DNA of 5,419 nucleotides from Candidatus Avipropionibacterium avicola (lineage in GTDB: Bacteria > Actinomycetota > Actinomycetes > Propionibacteriales > Propionibacteriaceae): positions 1 to 5,419 of the forward strand of contig DVLP01000253.1 of the NCBI GenBank assembly GCA_018715445.1, read 5' to 3'. Numbering within the stretch: the stretch's first letter is position 1; each line of letters opens with the position of its first letter. The notes beneath the pieces are model-generated. The model was not told the DNA's origin, made no database searches, and saw only the letters and a list, made by a program, of their open reading frames with translations. Below, piece after piece: positions 1-5,419 of the stretch. Both the position numbers and the translations under genes were made by a program.

Positions 1-602
1 TCCGACTCTCCAACGGGCGCACGATCACCGGGCTGGAGTTGCAACGCGAGTACCTCACCGCGGTCACGTCCCGGCTGGACATCGAGCCCGGCTCCGACCT
101 GGCCGCCGTGGTCGACCTGTGGACCCGGACCCTCGACGCCATCGAGTCCGGCGACACCACGACGATCCACACCGAGGTGGACTGGGCGATCAAGCAGCGG
201 CTGCTGACCAGCTACCAGGACCGCCACGGCCTGGCCGACGACGATCCCCGCCTGGCCCGTCTCGAGCTCGCCTACCACGACATCCGCCGGGGACGTGGGG
301 TGTTCGCCAAGCTGGTCGAGCGTGGCCTGGCCCAGCGCATCACGACCGACGAGGAGGTCGAGGAGGCGAAGGTGAACCCGCCGCAGACCACCCGGGCCCG
401 GCTGCGGGGCCGGTTCATCACCGCGGCCCAGCAGCAGGGAGCCGACTTCACCGCCGACTGGGTGCACCTCAAGATCAACGACCAGAGCCAGCGCACCGTG
501 TTGTGCAAGGACCCCTTCGTCTCCCACGACGACCGGGTGGAGAACCTGATCGCTGCGATGGCGCCACCGCAGCCCTTCGATCCGACGCGACCCCGTCGCT
601 GA
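1..602 (+). CDS. pafA: Pup--protein ligase PafA, C-terminal part (5' end outside window)
   Basis: PafA uses ATP to join the C-terminal glutamate of the small protein Pup to lysines of target proteins, marking them for the mycobacterial-type proteasome in the cytoplasm. The window holds the last 199 codons, read from base 3 to the TGA at 600-602; the ATP-binding catalytic N-terminal half is missing because the window starts inside the gene. Recognition rests on PafA/Dop-type stretches: GRTITGLELQREYL near the start, the DWAIK core (about bases 180-194), and the C-terminal block RLRGRFITAAQ, then DWVHLKINDQ, then RTVLCKDPF. The family is about 450 residues long, so a little under half is present. 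Dop, the related depupylase, is the main alternative. The C-terminal block is closer to PafA as I know it, and the FKBP lipoprotein directly downstream is a usual pafA neighbour. No frameshift or break is visible. It is probably the first visible gene of an operon with the next two. Confidence 0.94.
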   Translation, partial: RLSNGRTITGLELQREYLTAVTSRLDIEPGSDLAAVVDLWTRTLDAIESGDTTTIHTEVDWAIKQRLLTSYQDRHGLADDDPRLARLELAYHDIRRGRGVFAKLVERGLAQRITTDEEVEEAKVNPPQTTRARLRGRFITAAQQQGADFTADWVHLKINDQSQRTVLCKDPFVSHDDRVENLIAAMAPPQPFDPTRPRR

Positions 603-623
603 GTCGTCAGGTAACCTTCAACG

Positions 624-1727
624 GTGCCTTTCGATGCCGCTTCACCGACACCGCGCTGGGCCCGGGCGACTCGCTCCCGGCGCGGGATGCTTGCCCTCGG
701 CCTGAGCTCGCTGGCCCTGCCGGCGTTGGCCGCCTGCAATCGCGACACCGGGCTCGGTGGACCGCCGCAGAACGCCACGCCGCGCGTCACCCCCGCGCCG
801 GGTTCGCAGGACCCGTCGGCGAGCGGGTCGCCCAGCGCCCCCGAGTCGAGCAGCGGCGAGGACGAGATCCCGGTCTCCAAGGACCTGGACAAGATCAAGG
901 TGAAGGGCAAGAAGGGCACCGAGCCGAAGATCACCGTCCCGGCCCCGTGGGGCATCGACAAGACCCGGGTCAAGGTGCTCGATGCCGGCGACGGCGCGAC
1001 GGTGCCGAAGGGTGCGCCGGTCACCGTCAGCTACCACGGCGTCAACGGCCGTACCGGTGAGACCTTCGACTCGTCCTGGCAGGACGGCGAGGCCACCCCG
1101 ATCACCTTCTCGCTCGACGGCGTGGTGGCCGGCTTCCGCAAGGGCCTGCAGGGCCAGAAGGTCGGCAGCCGCGTGCTGATCGCGATGCCCGGCAAGGACG
1201 GCTACGACGAACAGGGCGGCAGTGGCGACGGCACCATCATGGTCGGCGACACCCTGATCTTCGTGGTCGAGATCGAGGCGACCTTGTTGAGTGGCCCCGA
1301 GGGCAAGGCGGTCGCCCCCAAGGACGGCCTGCCCACGGTCGAGGACACCAAGAAGGGTCCGAAGATCACCATCCCCAAGACCAAGGCGCCCACCAAGCTG
1401 ACCCACCAGCCGCTGGTGAAGGGGTCGGGACCCGAGGTCGCCGAGACCGACACCGTCCACCTGCGCTATCGCGGCGTGGTCTGGGACAGCGGCAAGGTCG
1501 TCGACGACAACTACGGCGACGACGTCGAGACCACCACCCTGGGCGACACCCTGATCCCCGGGTTCACCAAGGGCATCATCGGCCAGACGGTCGGCAGCCG
1601 GATGCTGCTGGTCATCCCGCCCAAGCAGGGATACCCCGACGGCAATGACGAGCCCAAGGTGCCCAAGGACTCCACCTTGGTCTACGTCGTCGACATCCTG
1701 TTCGCCCAGGCCACCCAGGGCCAGTGA
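624..1727 (+). CDS. Lipoprotein with two tandem FKBP-type peptidyl-prolyl isomerase domains
   Basis: This is a 367-residue exported prolyl cis-trans isomerase, expected to act on the outer face of the membrane in folding secreted proteins. The N-terminus carries a lipoprotein signal: a basic region with RSRRG (17-21), a hydrophobic stretch, and the lipobox LAAC with lipidated Cys38. SRRGML resembles a twin-arginine motif. Residues 48-82 are a Pro/Ser/Ala-rich linker. FKBP domain 1 (about 103-221) keeps the usual pocket residues: Y137, F148-D149, F162, V168, F171, Y194 and F213. Domain 2 (about 247-361) has Y282, D294, I311, F314 and Y337, but V293 and T305 replace two pocket phenylalanines. 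Each domain is preceded by a similar PKIT(V/I)P segment (101-106 and 246-251), which points to duplication. The GTG start was chosen because the next in-frame start (Met22, ATG 687) would remove the basic region; the ribosome site is weak (AGGTAA, 609-614). It lies 21 bases after pafA, a common position for tandem-FKBP genes in Actinobacteria. Confidence 0.94.
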   Translation: MPFDAASPTPRWARATRSRRGMLALGLSSLALPALAACNRDTGLGGPPQNATPRVTPAPGSQDPSASGSPSAPESSSGEDEIPVSKDLDKIKVKGKKGTEPKITVPAPWGIDKTRVKVLDAGDGATVPKGAPVTVSYHGVNGRTGETFDSSWQDGEATPITFSLDGVVAGFRKGLQGQKVGSRVLIAMPGKDGYDEQGGSGDGTIMVGDTLIFVVEIEATLLSGPEGKAVAPKDGLPTVEDTKKGPKITIPKTKAPTKLTHQPLVKGSGPEVAETDTVHLRYRGVVWDSGKVVDDNYGDDVETTTLGDTLIPGFTKGIIGQTVGSRMLLVIPPKQGYPDGNDEPKVPKDSTLVYVVDILFAQATQGQ

Positions 1728-2536
1728 CCGATCCGATCTCCTCGGCGGGCAACCCGCTGGTCAAGCGGCTGCGACGACTCGCCCAGCGGCGTCACCGCCA
1801 GGCCGAGCAGGTCTGCGTGGTCGAGGGGATCCAACCGATCCGTCAGGCCCACGAGGCCGGGTGGGGGATCGACACCCTGGTGGTCGCCGATGCCCTGGTC
1901 CGCGCCGACTCGGCCCACGCATTCGTCGACCTGGCAGAGCGCGACGGTGTCCGGGTGGTCCGGCTGACCGCTGAGCTGTTCACCCGTCTGTCCGAGCGTG
2001 ACGGTCCGACGGGACTGCTGGCGATCGTGCGGACCGGTGATCGTTCGGCGTCCCCGCCCGACCGGCCCGCCGGCGCGGCGACCTGGGTGGCGGTCGACCG
2101 GCTCGGCAACCCGGGCAACCTGGGGACCATCCTGCGTACGGCCGATGCCACCGGAGCGGCCGGGGTGCTGCTGGTCGGGCCGACGGCCGACCCCTGGGAC
2201 CGGGCCACCATCCGCGCCAGCATGGGTGCGGTCTTCTCCGTCCCGGTGACCCGGCTCGACGACTTGGCCGCGCTGAGGTCGTGGGCGCGCGAGCAGGATG
2301 CGCAGTTGGTCACCACGGCGGCGCGCGCCGAGCACACCCTGTGGGACGTCGACTTCGCCGAACGGGTCGTGCTGGTGCTGGGCAGTGAGCAGGAGGGCCT
2401 GGACGACGACAGCCTGGCCGAGGCCGACCTCGCGGTCAGCATCCCGATGACGGGTACGGCCGAGTCGCTCAACCTGGCCCAGGCGGCCACCGTCCTGATG
2501 TACGAGGTCTGGCGCCAGCGCGTCGCGGCCGACTGA
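1724..2536 (+). CDS. TrmH/SpoU-family RNA 2'-O-ribose methyltransferase
   Basis: A 270-residue SPOUT-class enzyme that transfers a methyl group from S-adenosylmethionine to a ribose 2'-OH in rRNA or tRNA, in the cytoplasm. Residues 1-103 form the N-terminal L30e-like substrate-binding domain (SpoU_sub_bind), with VVEGIQPI at 32-39. The knotted methyltransferase domain spans about 120-263. Motif 1 is NPGNLGTILRTA with N132 and R138, motif 2 is LGSEQEGL with E222, and motif 3 is IPMTGTAESLN with S248 and N250. Spacing between these five residues (6, 84, 26, 2) can be compared with N35, R41, E124, S150 and N152 of Thermus TrmH. Three of the gaps match and the E gap is near, so catalysis is probably intact. 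The segment DPWDRATIRASMGAVF is typical of the rRNA-modifying TrmH branch. The target nucleotide cannot be read from sequence. The GTG start overlaps the TGA of the FKBP gene (GTGA), implying translational coupling; AGGG lies only 3 bases upstream. Thiostrepton-resistance-type methyltransferase is a weaker alternative. Confidence 0.94.
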   Translation: MTDPISSAGNPLVKRLRRLAQRRHRQAEQVCVVEGIQPIRQAHEAGWGIDTLVVADALVRADSAHAFVDLAERDGVRVVRLTAELFTRLSERDGPTGLLAIVRTGDRSASPPDRPAGAATWVAVDRLGNPGNLGTILRTADATGAAGVLLVGPTADPWDRATIRASMGAVFSVPVTRLDDLAALRSWAREQDAQLVTTAARAEHTLWDVDFAERVVLVLGSEQEGLDDDSLAEADLAVSIPMTGTAESLNLAQAATVLMYEVWRQRVAAD

Positions 2537-2541
2537 GTCAG

Positions 2542-2560
2542 CCCGCGGATCAGTCGCGGG
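2542..2560. terminator. GC-rich hairpin at the convergent gene ends (candidate bidirectional terminator)
   Basis: CCCGCG (2542-2547) pairs with CGCGGG (2555-2560) around a 7-base loop, and a G-T pair (2541/2561) could add one step. The hairpin begins 6 bases after the methyltransferase stop codon and covers the last codons and stop of the convergent hydrolase gene. Its position suits termination from both sides. There is no T-tract on either strand, so it is not a classical intrinsic terminator, and in DNA this GC-rich a 6-base stem could arise by chance. Confidence 0.4.
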
Positions 2561-3542
2561 TCGCGGCCACCGGGTCGTCCCAGAACCGGGCCACCATCCG
2601 GCGATCGTTCACCTGTTCGTCCTGGTCGCCGTCCCAGGAGCCGTGCCCGCCGGACTTCACATGGATCCAGGTCGGCCCGGCCAGCGCGGTGGCCACCGCG
2701 AACTGTCCCGGCGGCGGCACCGACGGATCGGCCAGGGCCGGCAGGCACAGCGCCGGCACGTGGACCCGGGTCGCGGCGTTGGCCGCATCGACGTAGCGCA
2801 GCACCCGGGACACCTCGGGATGGTCCAGGGAGTGCAGTCGTACGGCGTTGCCCGAGCCTCGGCAGGGCAGTTGCAGCCGCAACGGGTGGTTGCCGAAGCT
2901 CGGCACGCTCAGCACGAGCGCGTCCCAACGGTCCTCGTAGGCGGCCGCCAGGGCTCCGATGCCGCCGCCGAAGCTGCCGCCCTCGTAGCCGATCGGCACC
3001 CCCGGGGCGAGCTGGGACAGCACGGTGGTCGCGGTCCACTGGTCGGCGGCGGAGCCGACATGGGAGTAGGTACGCGGACTCTCGATCCCCGAGAGCACAT
3101 GGTCGCTGGAGACCGACCCGATCCCGTCGGTCTCACTGCCCGGCATCCCGCGGGCGACCAGTTGCACCGACAGGGTCCCGGCGGGCATGCCCAGCCCGGG
3201 CTCGGCGCGGCCACCGTAGCCGTGTCCCAGGACGATGCCGCGCCGCAGCTCGCCGGGCTCACGGACGGCCCACCCGCCCAGTCGTACGCCGTCGAGGCCG
3301 GTCACTGTGAGGGTGGCGACCTCGGCGCCGTCCTCGACCTCACGCCACGACCCCAGCGAGAGGTCGAGGTCGACGGCCAGGGCCTCGTTGCGGACCTCGC
3401 CCCAGAACGCGTCGAGGTCGTCCGGCTCGTCCTCGGGCGGGCCGCACTCCAGCAGGGCCGCCAGGTCGTAGCCGTAGGTCGGGTCGAACTCGACGTCGAT
3501 CAGGGTGGCGGCCACCTCGGCCCCCGAGAGCCGCGTCATCAT
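2550..3542 (-). CDS. CE7-type alpha/beta hydrolase (acetyl xylan esterase / cephalosporin-C deacetylase family)
   Basis: A 330-residue alpha/beta-hydrolase of the AXE1 (carbohydrate esterase 7) type. Family members remove acetyl groups from short acetylated sugars such as xylo-oligosaccharides, and from cephalosporin C; there is no signal peptide, so it should act in the cytoplasm. A family-like HGYGG lies at 107-111. The proposed catalytic triad is S190 in GYEGGSFGGG, D272 in LADPSVPPPGQFA, and H300 in SGGHG. These positions are close to S181, D269 and H298 of Bacillus subtilis CAH. The usual GxSQGG elbow reads GGSFGG here, and the RGQG motif is changed to RGMPG (131-135), so substrate range may differ. 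The start at 3542 (ATGATG) was chosen over a GTG at 3566 because AGGGGG lies 6 bases upstream and the ATG forms an ATGA overlap with the gluQRS stop. It is the second gene of that unit and converges on the methyltransferase gene. Another alpha/beta-hydrolase esterase subfamily is possible. Confidence 0.85.
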   Translation of the reverse strand: MMTRLSGAEVAATLIDVEFDPTYGYDLAALLECGPPEDEPDDLDAFWGEVRNEALAVDLDLSLGSWREVEDGAEVATLTVTGLDGVRLGGWAVREPGELRRGIVLGHGYGGRAEPGLGMPAGTLSVQLVARGMPGSETDGIGSVSSDHVLSGIESPRTYSHVGSAADQWTATTVLSQLAPGVPIGYEGGSFGGGIGALAAAYEDRWDALVLSVPSFGNHPLRLQLPCRGSGNAVRLHSLDHPEVSRVLRYVDAANAATRVHVPALCLPALADPSVPPPGQFAVATALAGPTWIHVKSGGHGSWDGDQDEQVNDRRMVARFWDDPVAATRD

Positions 3543-4441
3543 CGCAGGCCCCCTGTCAGCACCCACGGTGTGCGGGGCAGTCGTGCCGGATCCCAGCGCT
3601 GTCGCAGCTCAGCCATTGTCACCGGTTCTCCCTCCGTGGCCAGCTCCAGTGATATCGCGATCCGGGTGAGGACCTGGTCAGCGCCCATCCCGTGGGCAGC
3701 CAGCTCGGCCAGGGTGACGGCACCGTCGCGCTTGGCGAGGCGGCGGCCCTCGCCGTTCAGGACCAGCGGGACATGGCCGTACGTCGGAGCCGGCCAGCCG
3801 AGTTCACCGGCCAGCCAGGCCTGCCGGGGTGAGGAGTCCAGCAGGTCGTCGCCGCGGACCACCTGGTCGACCCCGGACTCGGCATCGTCGACCACGACGG
3901 CCAGGTTGTAGGCCGGGGTGCCGTCATTGCGGCGCAGCACGAAGTCGTCGACCACCGCGGTCACCGGGCCGTGCCACAGGTCGGTGACGGTCTGCTCGGC
4001 GCCGCCGGCACGGACTCGCAGGGCGGGCGGGCGTTCCCGGCGCCGCCGCTGCCGTTGCTGCTCGGTCAGCTCGGCGCAGGTGCCCGGGTAGGCGCCCGGC
4101 GGCTGGTGGGGGGCCCGTACGGCTTCGGCGACCTCGCGCCGCGTGCAGTAGCACTCGTAGGTCCGTTCCGGGCCGAGGGCCGTGATCGCTGCGGCGTGAC
4201 GCTCGAGACGCTCGGACTGCACCCAGCGGGGCTCGTCGAAGTCGAGGCCCAGGGCGAGCAGGTCAGCGATCTGGCGTTCGGCGACCGCCGTGCTGCTGCG
4301 GTCGCGATCCAGGTCCTCGATCCGCAGCAGGAACCGTCGCCCGGTGCTGCGGGCCAGCAGCCACGCCACGACCGCGGTGCGCAGGTTGCCGACATGGAGG
4401 TCCCCACTGGGACTCGGGGCGTAGCGGCCTGCACCAGTCAC
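3539..4441 (-). CDS. gluQRS: Glutamyl-Q tRNA(Asp) synthetase
   Basis: A 300-residue paralogue of the glutamyl-tRNA synthetase catalytic domain, without the anticodon-binding region. Family members activate glutamate with ATP and attach it to the queuosine base at position 34 of tRNA-Asp, rather than to the tRNA 3' end. The HIGH-type signature is HVGN (16-19) within YAPSPSGDLHVGNLRTA. The zinc site is C97, C99, Y118 and C122, with the family's CxC and YxxxC spacing. A substrate-binding stretch VVRGDDLLDSSPRQ is at 194-207, and the KMSKS-like loop is RLAKR (234-238). Length matches the family (about 300), against roughly 470-490 for full GltX, which makes a truncated GltX unlikely. The GTG at 4441 was preferred over a GTG at 4468 because GAGAGGA lies 7 bases upstream, and the protein then begins just before the conserved YAPSPSG; the longer form adds nine unconserved residues. 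The gene overlaps the downstream hydrolase by four bases and is divergent from pafB. Confidence 0.94.
   Translation of the reverse strand: MTGAGRYAPSPSGDLHVGNLRTAVVAWLLARSTGRRFLLRIEDLDRDRSSTAVAERQIADLLALGLDFDEPRWVQSERLERHAAAITALGPERTYECYCTRREVAEAVRAPHQPPGAYPGTCAELTEQQRQRRRRERPPALRVRAGGAEQTVTDLWHGPVTAVVDDFVLRRNDGTPAYNLAVVVDDAESGVDQVVRGDDLLDSSPRQAWLAGELGWPAPTYGHVPLVLNGEGRRLAKRDGAVTLAELAAHGMGADQVLTRIAISLELATEGEPVTMAELRQRWDPARLPRTPWVLTGGLR
3549..3554 (-). promoter_or_regulatory. Ribosome binding site of the CE7-type hydrolase gene
   Basis: AGGGGG on the minus strand, 6 bases before the ATG at 3542. It lies inside the last codons of gluQRS. It decides the start: the longer reading from the GTG at 3566 would put this site inside the gene. 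Confidence 0.7.
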
Positions 4442-4448
4442 CCCGCCA

Positions 4449-4455
4449 TCCTCTC
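4449..4455 (-). promoter_or_regulatory. Ribosome binding site of gluQRS
   Basis: GAGAGGA on the minus strand, 7 bases before the GTG at 4441. No comparable site precedes the alternative GTG at 4468, so this site supports the shorter GluQRS protein. Confidence 0.65.
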
Positions 4456-4488
4456 GTGTCCCGCCCACTGAGCCCGTCGAGGGGGTGG

Positions 4489-4494
4489 TAATTT
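4489..4494 (+). promoter_or_regulatory. pafB: Probable -10 element of pafB (leaderless transcript)
   Basis: TAATTT fits the actinobacterial TANNNT -10 consensus and ends 6 bases before the pafB ATG. Transcription would therefore start at or within a base or two of the ATG, giving an mRNA with essentially no leader. The purine-rich GAGGGGGTGG (4479-4488) is too far from the ATG (12 bases) to be a good ribosome site, which supports the leaderless reading. The TAA inside this element is also an in-frame stop that rules out any longer pafB start. No good -35 hexamer is visible. Confidence 0.5.
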
Positions 4495-4500
4495 TCGAAC

Positions 4501-5419
4501 ATGACTGCGGACAAGGCCGAGCGTCTGATGAACCTGACGATCTGCTTGCTGTCGACGAAGCGGTTCGTGAGCAAGGCGGAGATCCGGACCACGGTGCAGG
4601 CCTACCAGGACTCGACCGACAGTTCCTTCGAGCGGATGTTCGAGCGGGACAAGGACGAGTTGCGGGCCCTCGGTGTGCCGATCGAGCACGGCAGCAACGA
4701 CGCCTACTTCGACGACGAGCACGGCTACCGGATCAGCCCGGGTGACTTCGAGTTGCCTCCGATCACCTTCGAGGCCGACGAGACCACGGTGCTCGGGCTG
4801 GCGGCCCGGGCCTGGCGGGAGGCCTCGATGGCCGGCGCCACCCGCAACGCCTTGGCCAAGTTGCGCGCGGCCGGGGTGGAGGTCGACTCGCAACGGTTGC
4901 CGGCCCTGGAGCCGGTGCTGTCGGCCAAGGAGGAGAGCTTTCCCCTCTGGTACGACGCCGTGATCGATCGGACCCGGGTCAGCTTCGAGTACGCCGACCG
5001 CGGCACCCGACTCCTGGAGCCCTGGGGGATGGTGTTCCATCGGGGCCGTTGGTACGTGATCGGGCGTGACGTCGACAAGCAGGAGCCGAGGATGTTCCGG
5101 CTGTCGCGGATCGTGGGCGTGCCGAAGGTGAAGGGCAAGGCGGACGCCTACCAGGTGCCGGAGGGGACGAACGTGCGCGAGTTGGCCAGCGCCCTCGACC
5201 CGGCACCCAGCGAGGAGCGTGCCGTGGTGGCCGTACGGCCCGGGCGGGCAGCGTGGCTGCGGCGCCGCAGCACCCGGCTGTCCGATGCCGGTGCGCATCC
5301 GGTGCCCCCCGGTTTCGAGTTGTACGAGGTGCCGTACTCCTCGGCCGACCAGCTGGTCCCGGAGCTGGCGGTCTACGGGGCCGATGTCGTGGTCTGTGAC
5401 CCACCGCAGCTGCGGGCAT
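4501..5419 (+). CDS. pafB: WYL-domain transcriptional regulator PafB (3' end outside window)
   Basis: PafB acts with PafC as a transcriptional activator of the LexA-independent DNA-damage response in mycobacteria; its WYL domain is thought to sense a damage-derived ligand, reported as single-stranded DNA. The reading frame is open from the ATG at 4501 to the window edge: 306 codons and one extra base, with no stop. Residues 1-65 match the N-terminal winged helix, with ERLMNLTICLLSTKRFVSK and the paf-type FERMFERDKDELRALGVP. The helical linker follows (about 88-125). The WYL domain spans about 140-206, with RWYVIGRD at 183-190 (W184, Y185, V186, so the triplet is WYV) and FRLSRI at 199-204. 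Residues from about 220 are the WCX extension. Mycobacterial PafB is about 330 residues, so around 25 may be missing; a fused PafBC cannot be excluded. The start is fixed by an in-frame TAA 12 bases upstream. It is separated from pafA by four genes. Confidence 0.92.
   Translation, partial: MTADKAERLMNLTICLLSTKRFVSKAEIRTTVQAYQDSTDSSFERMFERDKDELRALGVPIEHGSNDAYFDDEHGYRISPGDFELPPITFEADETTVLGLAARAWREASMAGATRNALAKLRAAGVEVDSQRLPALEPVLSAKEESFPLWYDAVIDRTRVSFEYADRGTRLLEPWGMVFHRGRWYVIGRDVDKQEPRMFRLSRIVGVPKVKGKADAYQVPEGTNVRELASALDPAPSEERAVVAVRPGRAAWLRRRSTRLSDAGAHPVPPGFELYEVPYSSADQLVPELAVYGADVVVCDPPQLRA

Larger units (their letters stand above)
4442..4500. promoter_or_regulatory. Divergent spacer between gluQRS and pafB
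   Basis: This is the only divergent spacer in the window, so promoters for both the gluQRS-hydrolase unit and pafB should start here or just inside the neighbouring genes. It contains the gluQRS ribosome site and an A/T-rich patch (4489-4499) that stands out from the GC-rich surroundings. On the minus strand GAAAAT (4497-4492) is a weak -10 candidate for gluQRS. No clear -35 element is seen for either direction. Confidence 0.5.

Noticed and set aside
119..1060. Plus-strand open frame of 313 codons crossing the pafA-FKBP junction
   Set aside because: It runs out of frame through two well-supported genes, and its translation is Arg/Pro/Gly-rich low complexity typical of high-GC shadow frames.
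1843..3039. Minus-strand open frame of 398 codons
   Set aside because: It lies antisense to the methyltransferase gene and out of frame with the hydrolase gene. It has no recognisable motif and is explained by GC-rich codon structure.
3564..3566. Upstream GTG start for the CE7-type hydrolase
   Set aside because: It would add eight residues inside gluQRS and put the AGGGGG ribosome site within the coding region. The ATG at 3542 has better spacing and the typical ATGA overlap.
2643..3911. Plus-strand open frame of 422 codons, the longest in the window
   Set aside because: It is the antisense shadow of the CE7-type hydrolase and gluQRS genes. Its translation is rich in Gly, Arg and Gln with no domain pattern, whereas both minus-strand genes have clear family motifs and good ribosome sites.
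4466..4494. Possible PafBC-type autoregulatory promoter motif upstream of the TAATTT element
   Set aside because: The -10 fits TANNNT, but the nine bases that should resemble TTGTCRGTG eight bases upstream read GCCCGTCGA, which does not match.
4495..4510. Possible LexA (SOS) box at the pafB start
   Set aside because: TCGAAC (4495-4500) matches one half of the actinobacterial box TCGAAC-N4-GTTCGA, but the second half reads CTGCGG with only three of six bases matching. It also falls over the start codon, so chance is more likely.
4485..4745. Short plus-strand frame starting at GTG 4485
   Set aside because: It is out of frame with pafB and would remove the conserved PafB N-terminus, which has an ATG and a strong match to the family.
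4438..5298. Minus-strand open frame of 286 codons opposite pafB
   Set aside because: The plus strand here encodes a continuous PafB with winged-helix and WYL signatures; the antisense frame is Gly/His/Leu/Arg-rich without family features.

Overview
The window is about 70% GC, gene-dense chromosomal DNA from an actinobacterium. The main reason is its two ends: the 3' part of pafA (Pup ligase of the Pup-proteasome system) on the left and the 5' part of pafB (WYL-domain DNA-damage regulator) on the right. Both families are characteristic of Actinobacteria. GTG starts, very short spacers and an apparently leaderless gene fit this. I cannot assign a genus from the sequence alone.

Layout. On the plus strand, pafA (cut by the left edge) is followed after 21 bases by a lipoprotein with two tandem FKBP-type prolyl isomerase domains. 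That gene overlaps, by 4 bases, a TrmH/SpoU-family RNA 2'-O-methyltransferase, so the three look like one operon. The run ends in a 13-base convergent spacer with a small GC-rich hairpin over both gene ends. On the minus strand lies a two-gene unit: gluQRS (glutamyl-Q tRNA(Asp) synthetase) upstream and a CE7-type (acetyl xylan esterase/cephalosporin-C deacetylase family) hydrolase downstream, joined by an ATGA overlap. A 59-base divergent spacer separates gluQRS from pafB, which runs off the right edge with no stop codon.

How the genes fit together. pafA, the tandem FKBP lipoprotein and pafB are the familiar pupylation neighbourhood, in which pafB often lies just downstream of pafA or of the FKBP gene. 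Here three genes (RNA methyltransferase, CE7 hydrolase, GluQRS) sit between the FKBP gene and pafB, and two of them face the other way. pafB must therefore use its own promoter. The sequence offers a TANNNT -10 element six bases before its ATG, consistent with a leaderless transcript. Two of the three intervening genes act on RNA (rRNA or tRNA 2'-O-methylation; queuosine glutamylation of tRNA-Asp).

I saw no RNA genes, CRISPR arrays, insertion sequences or long repeats, and no intergenic stretch over 60 bases. I do not see a clearly new biological system. The items most worth a second look are the rearranged paf locus, the probable leaderless pafB, the overlapping gluQRS-esterase pair with a variant CE7 active site, and the uneven active sites of the two FKBP domains.
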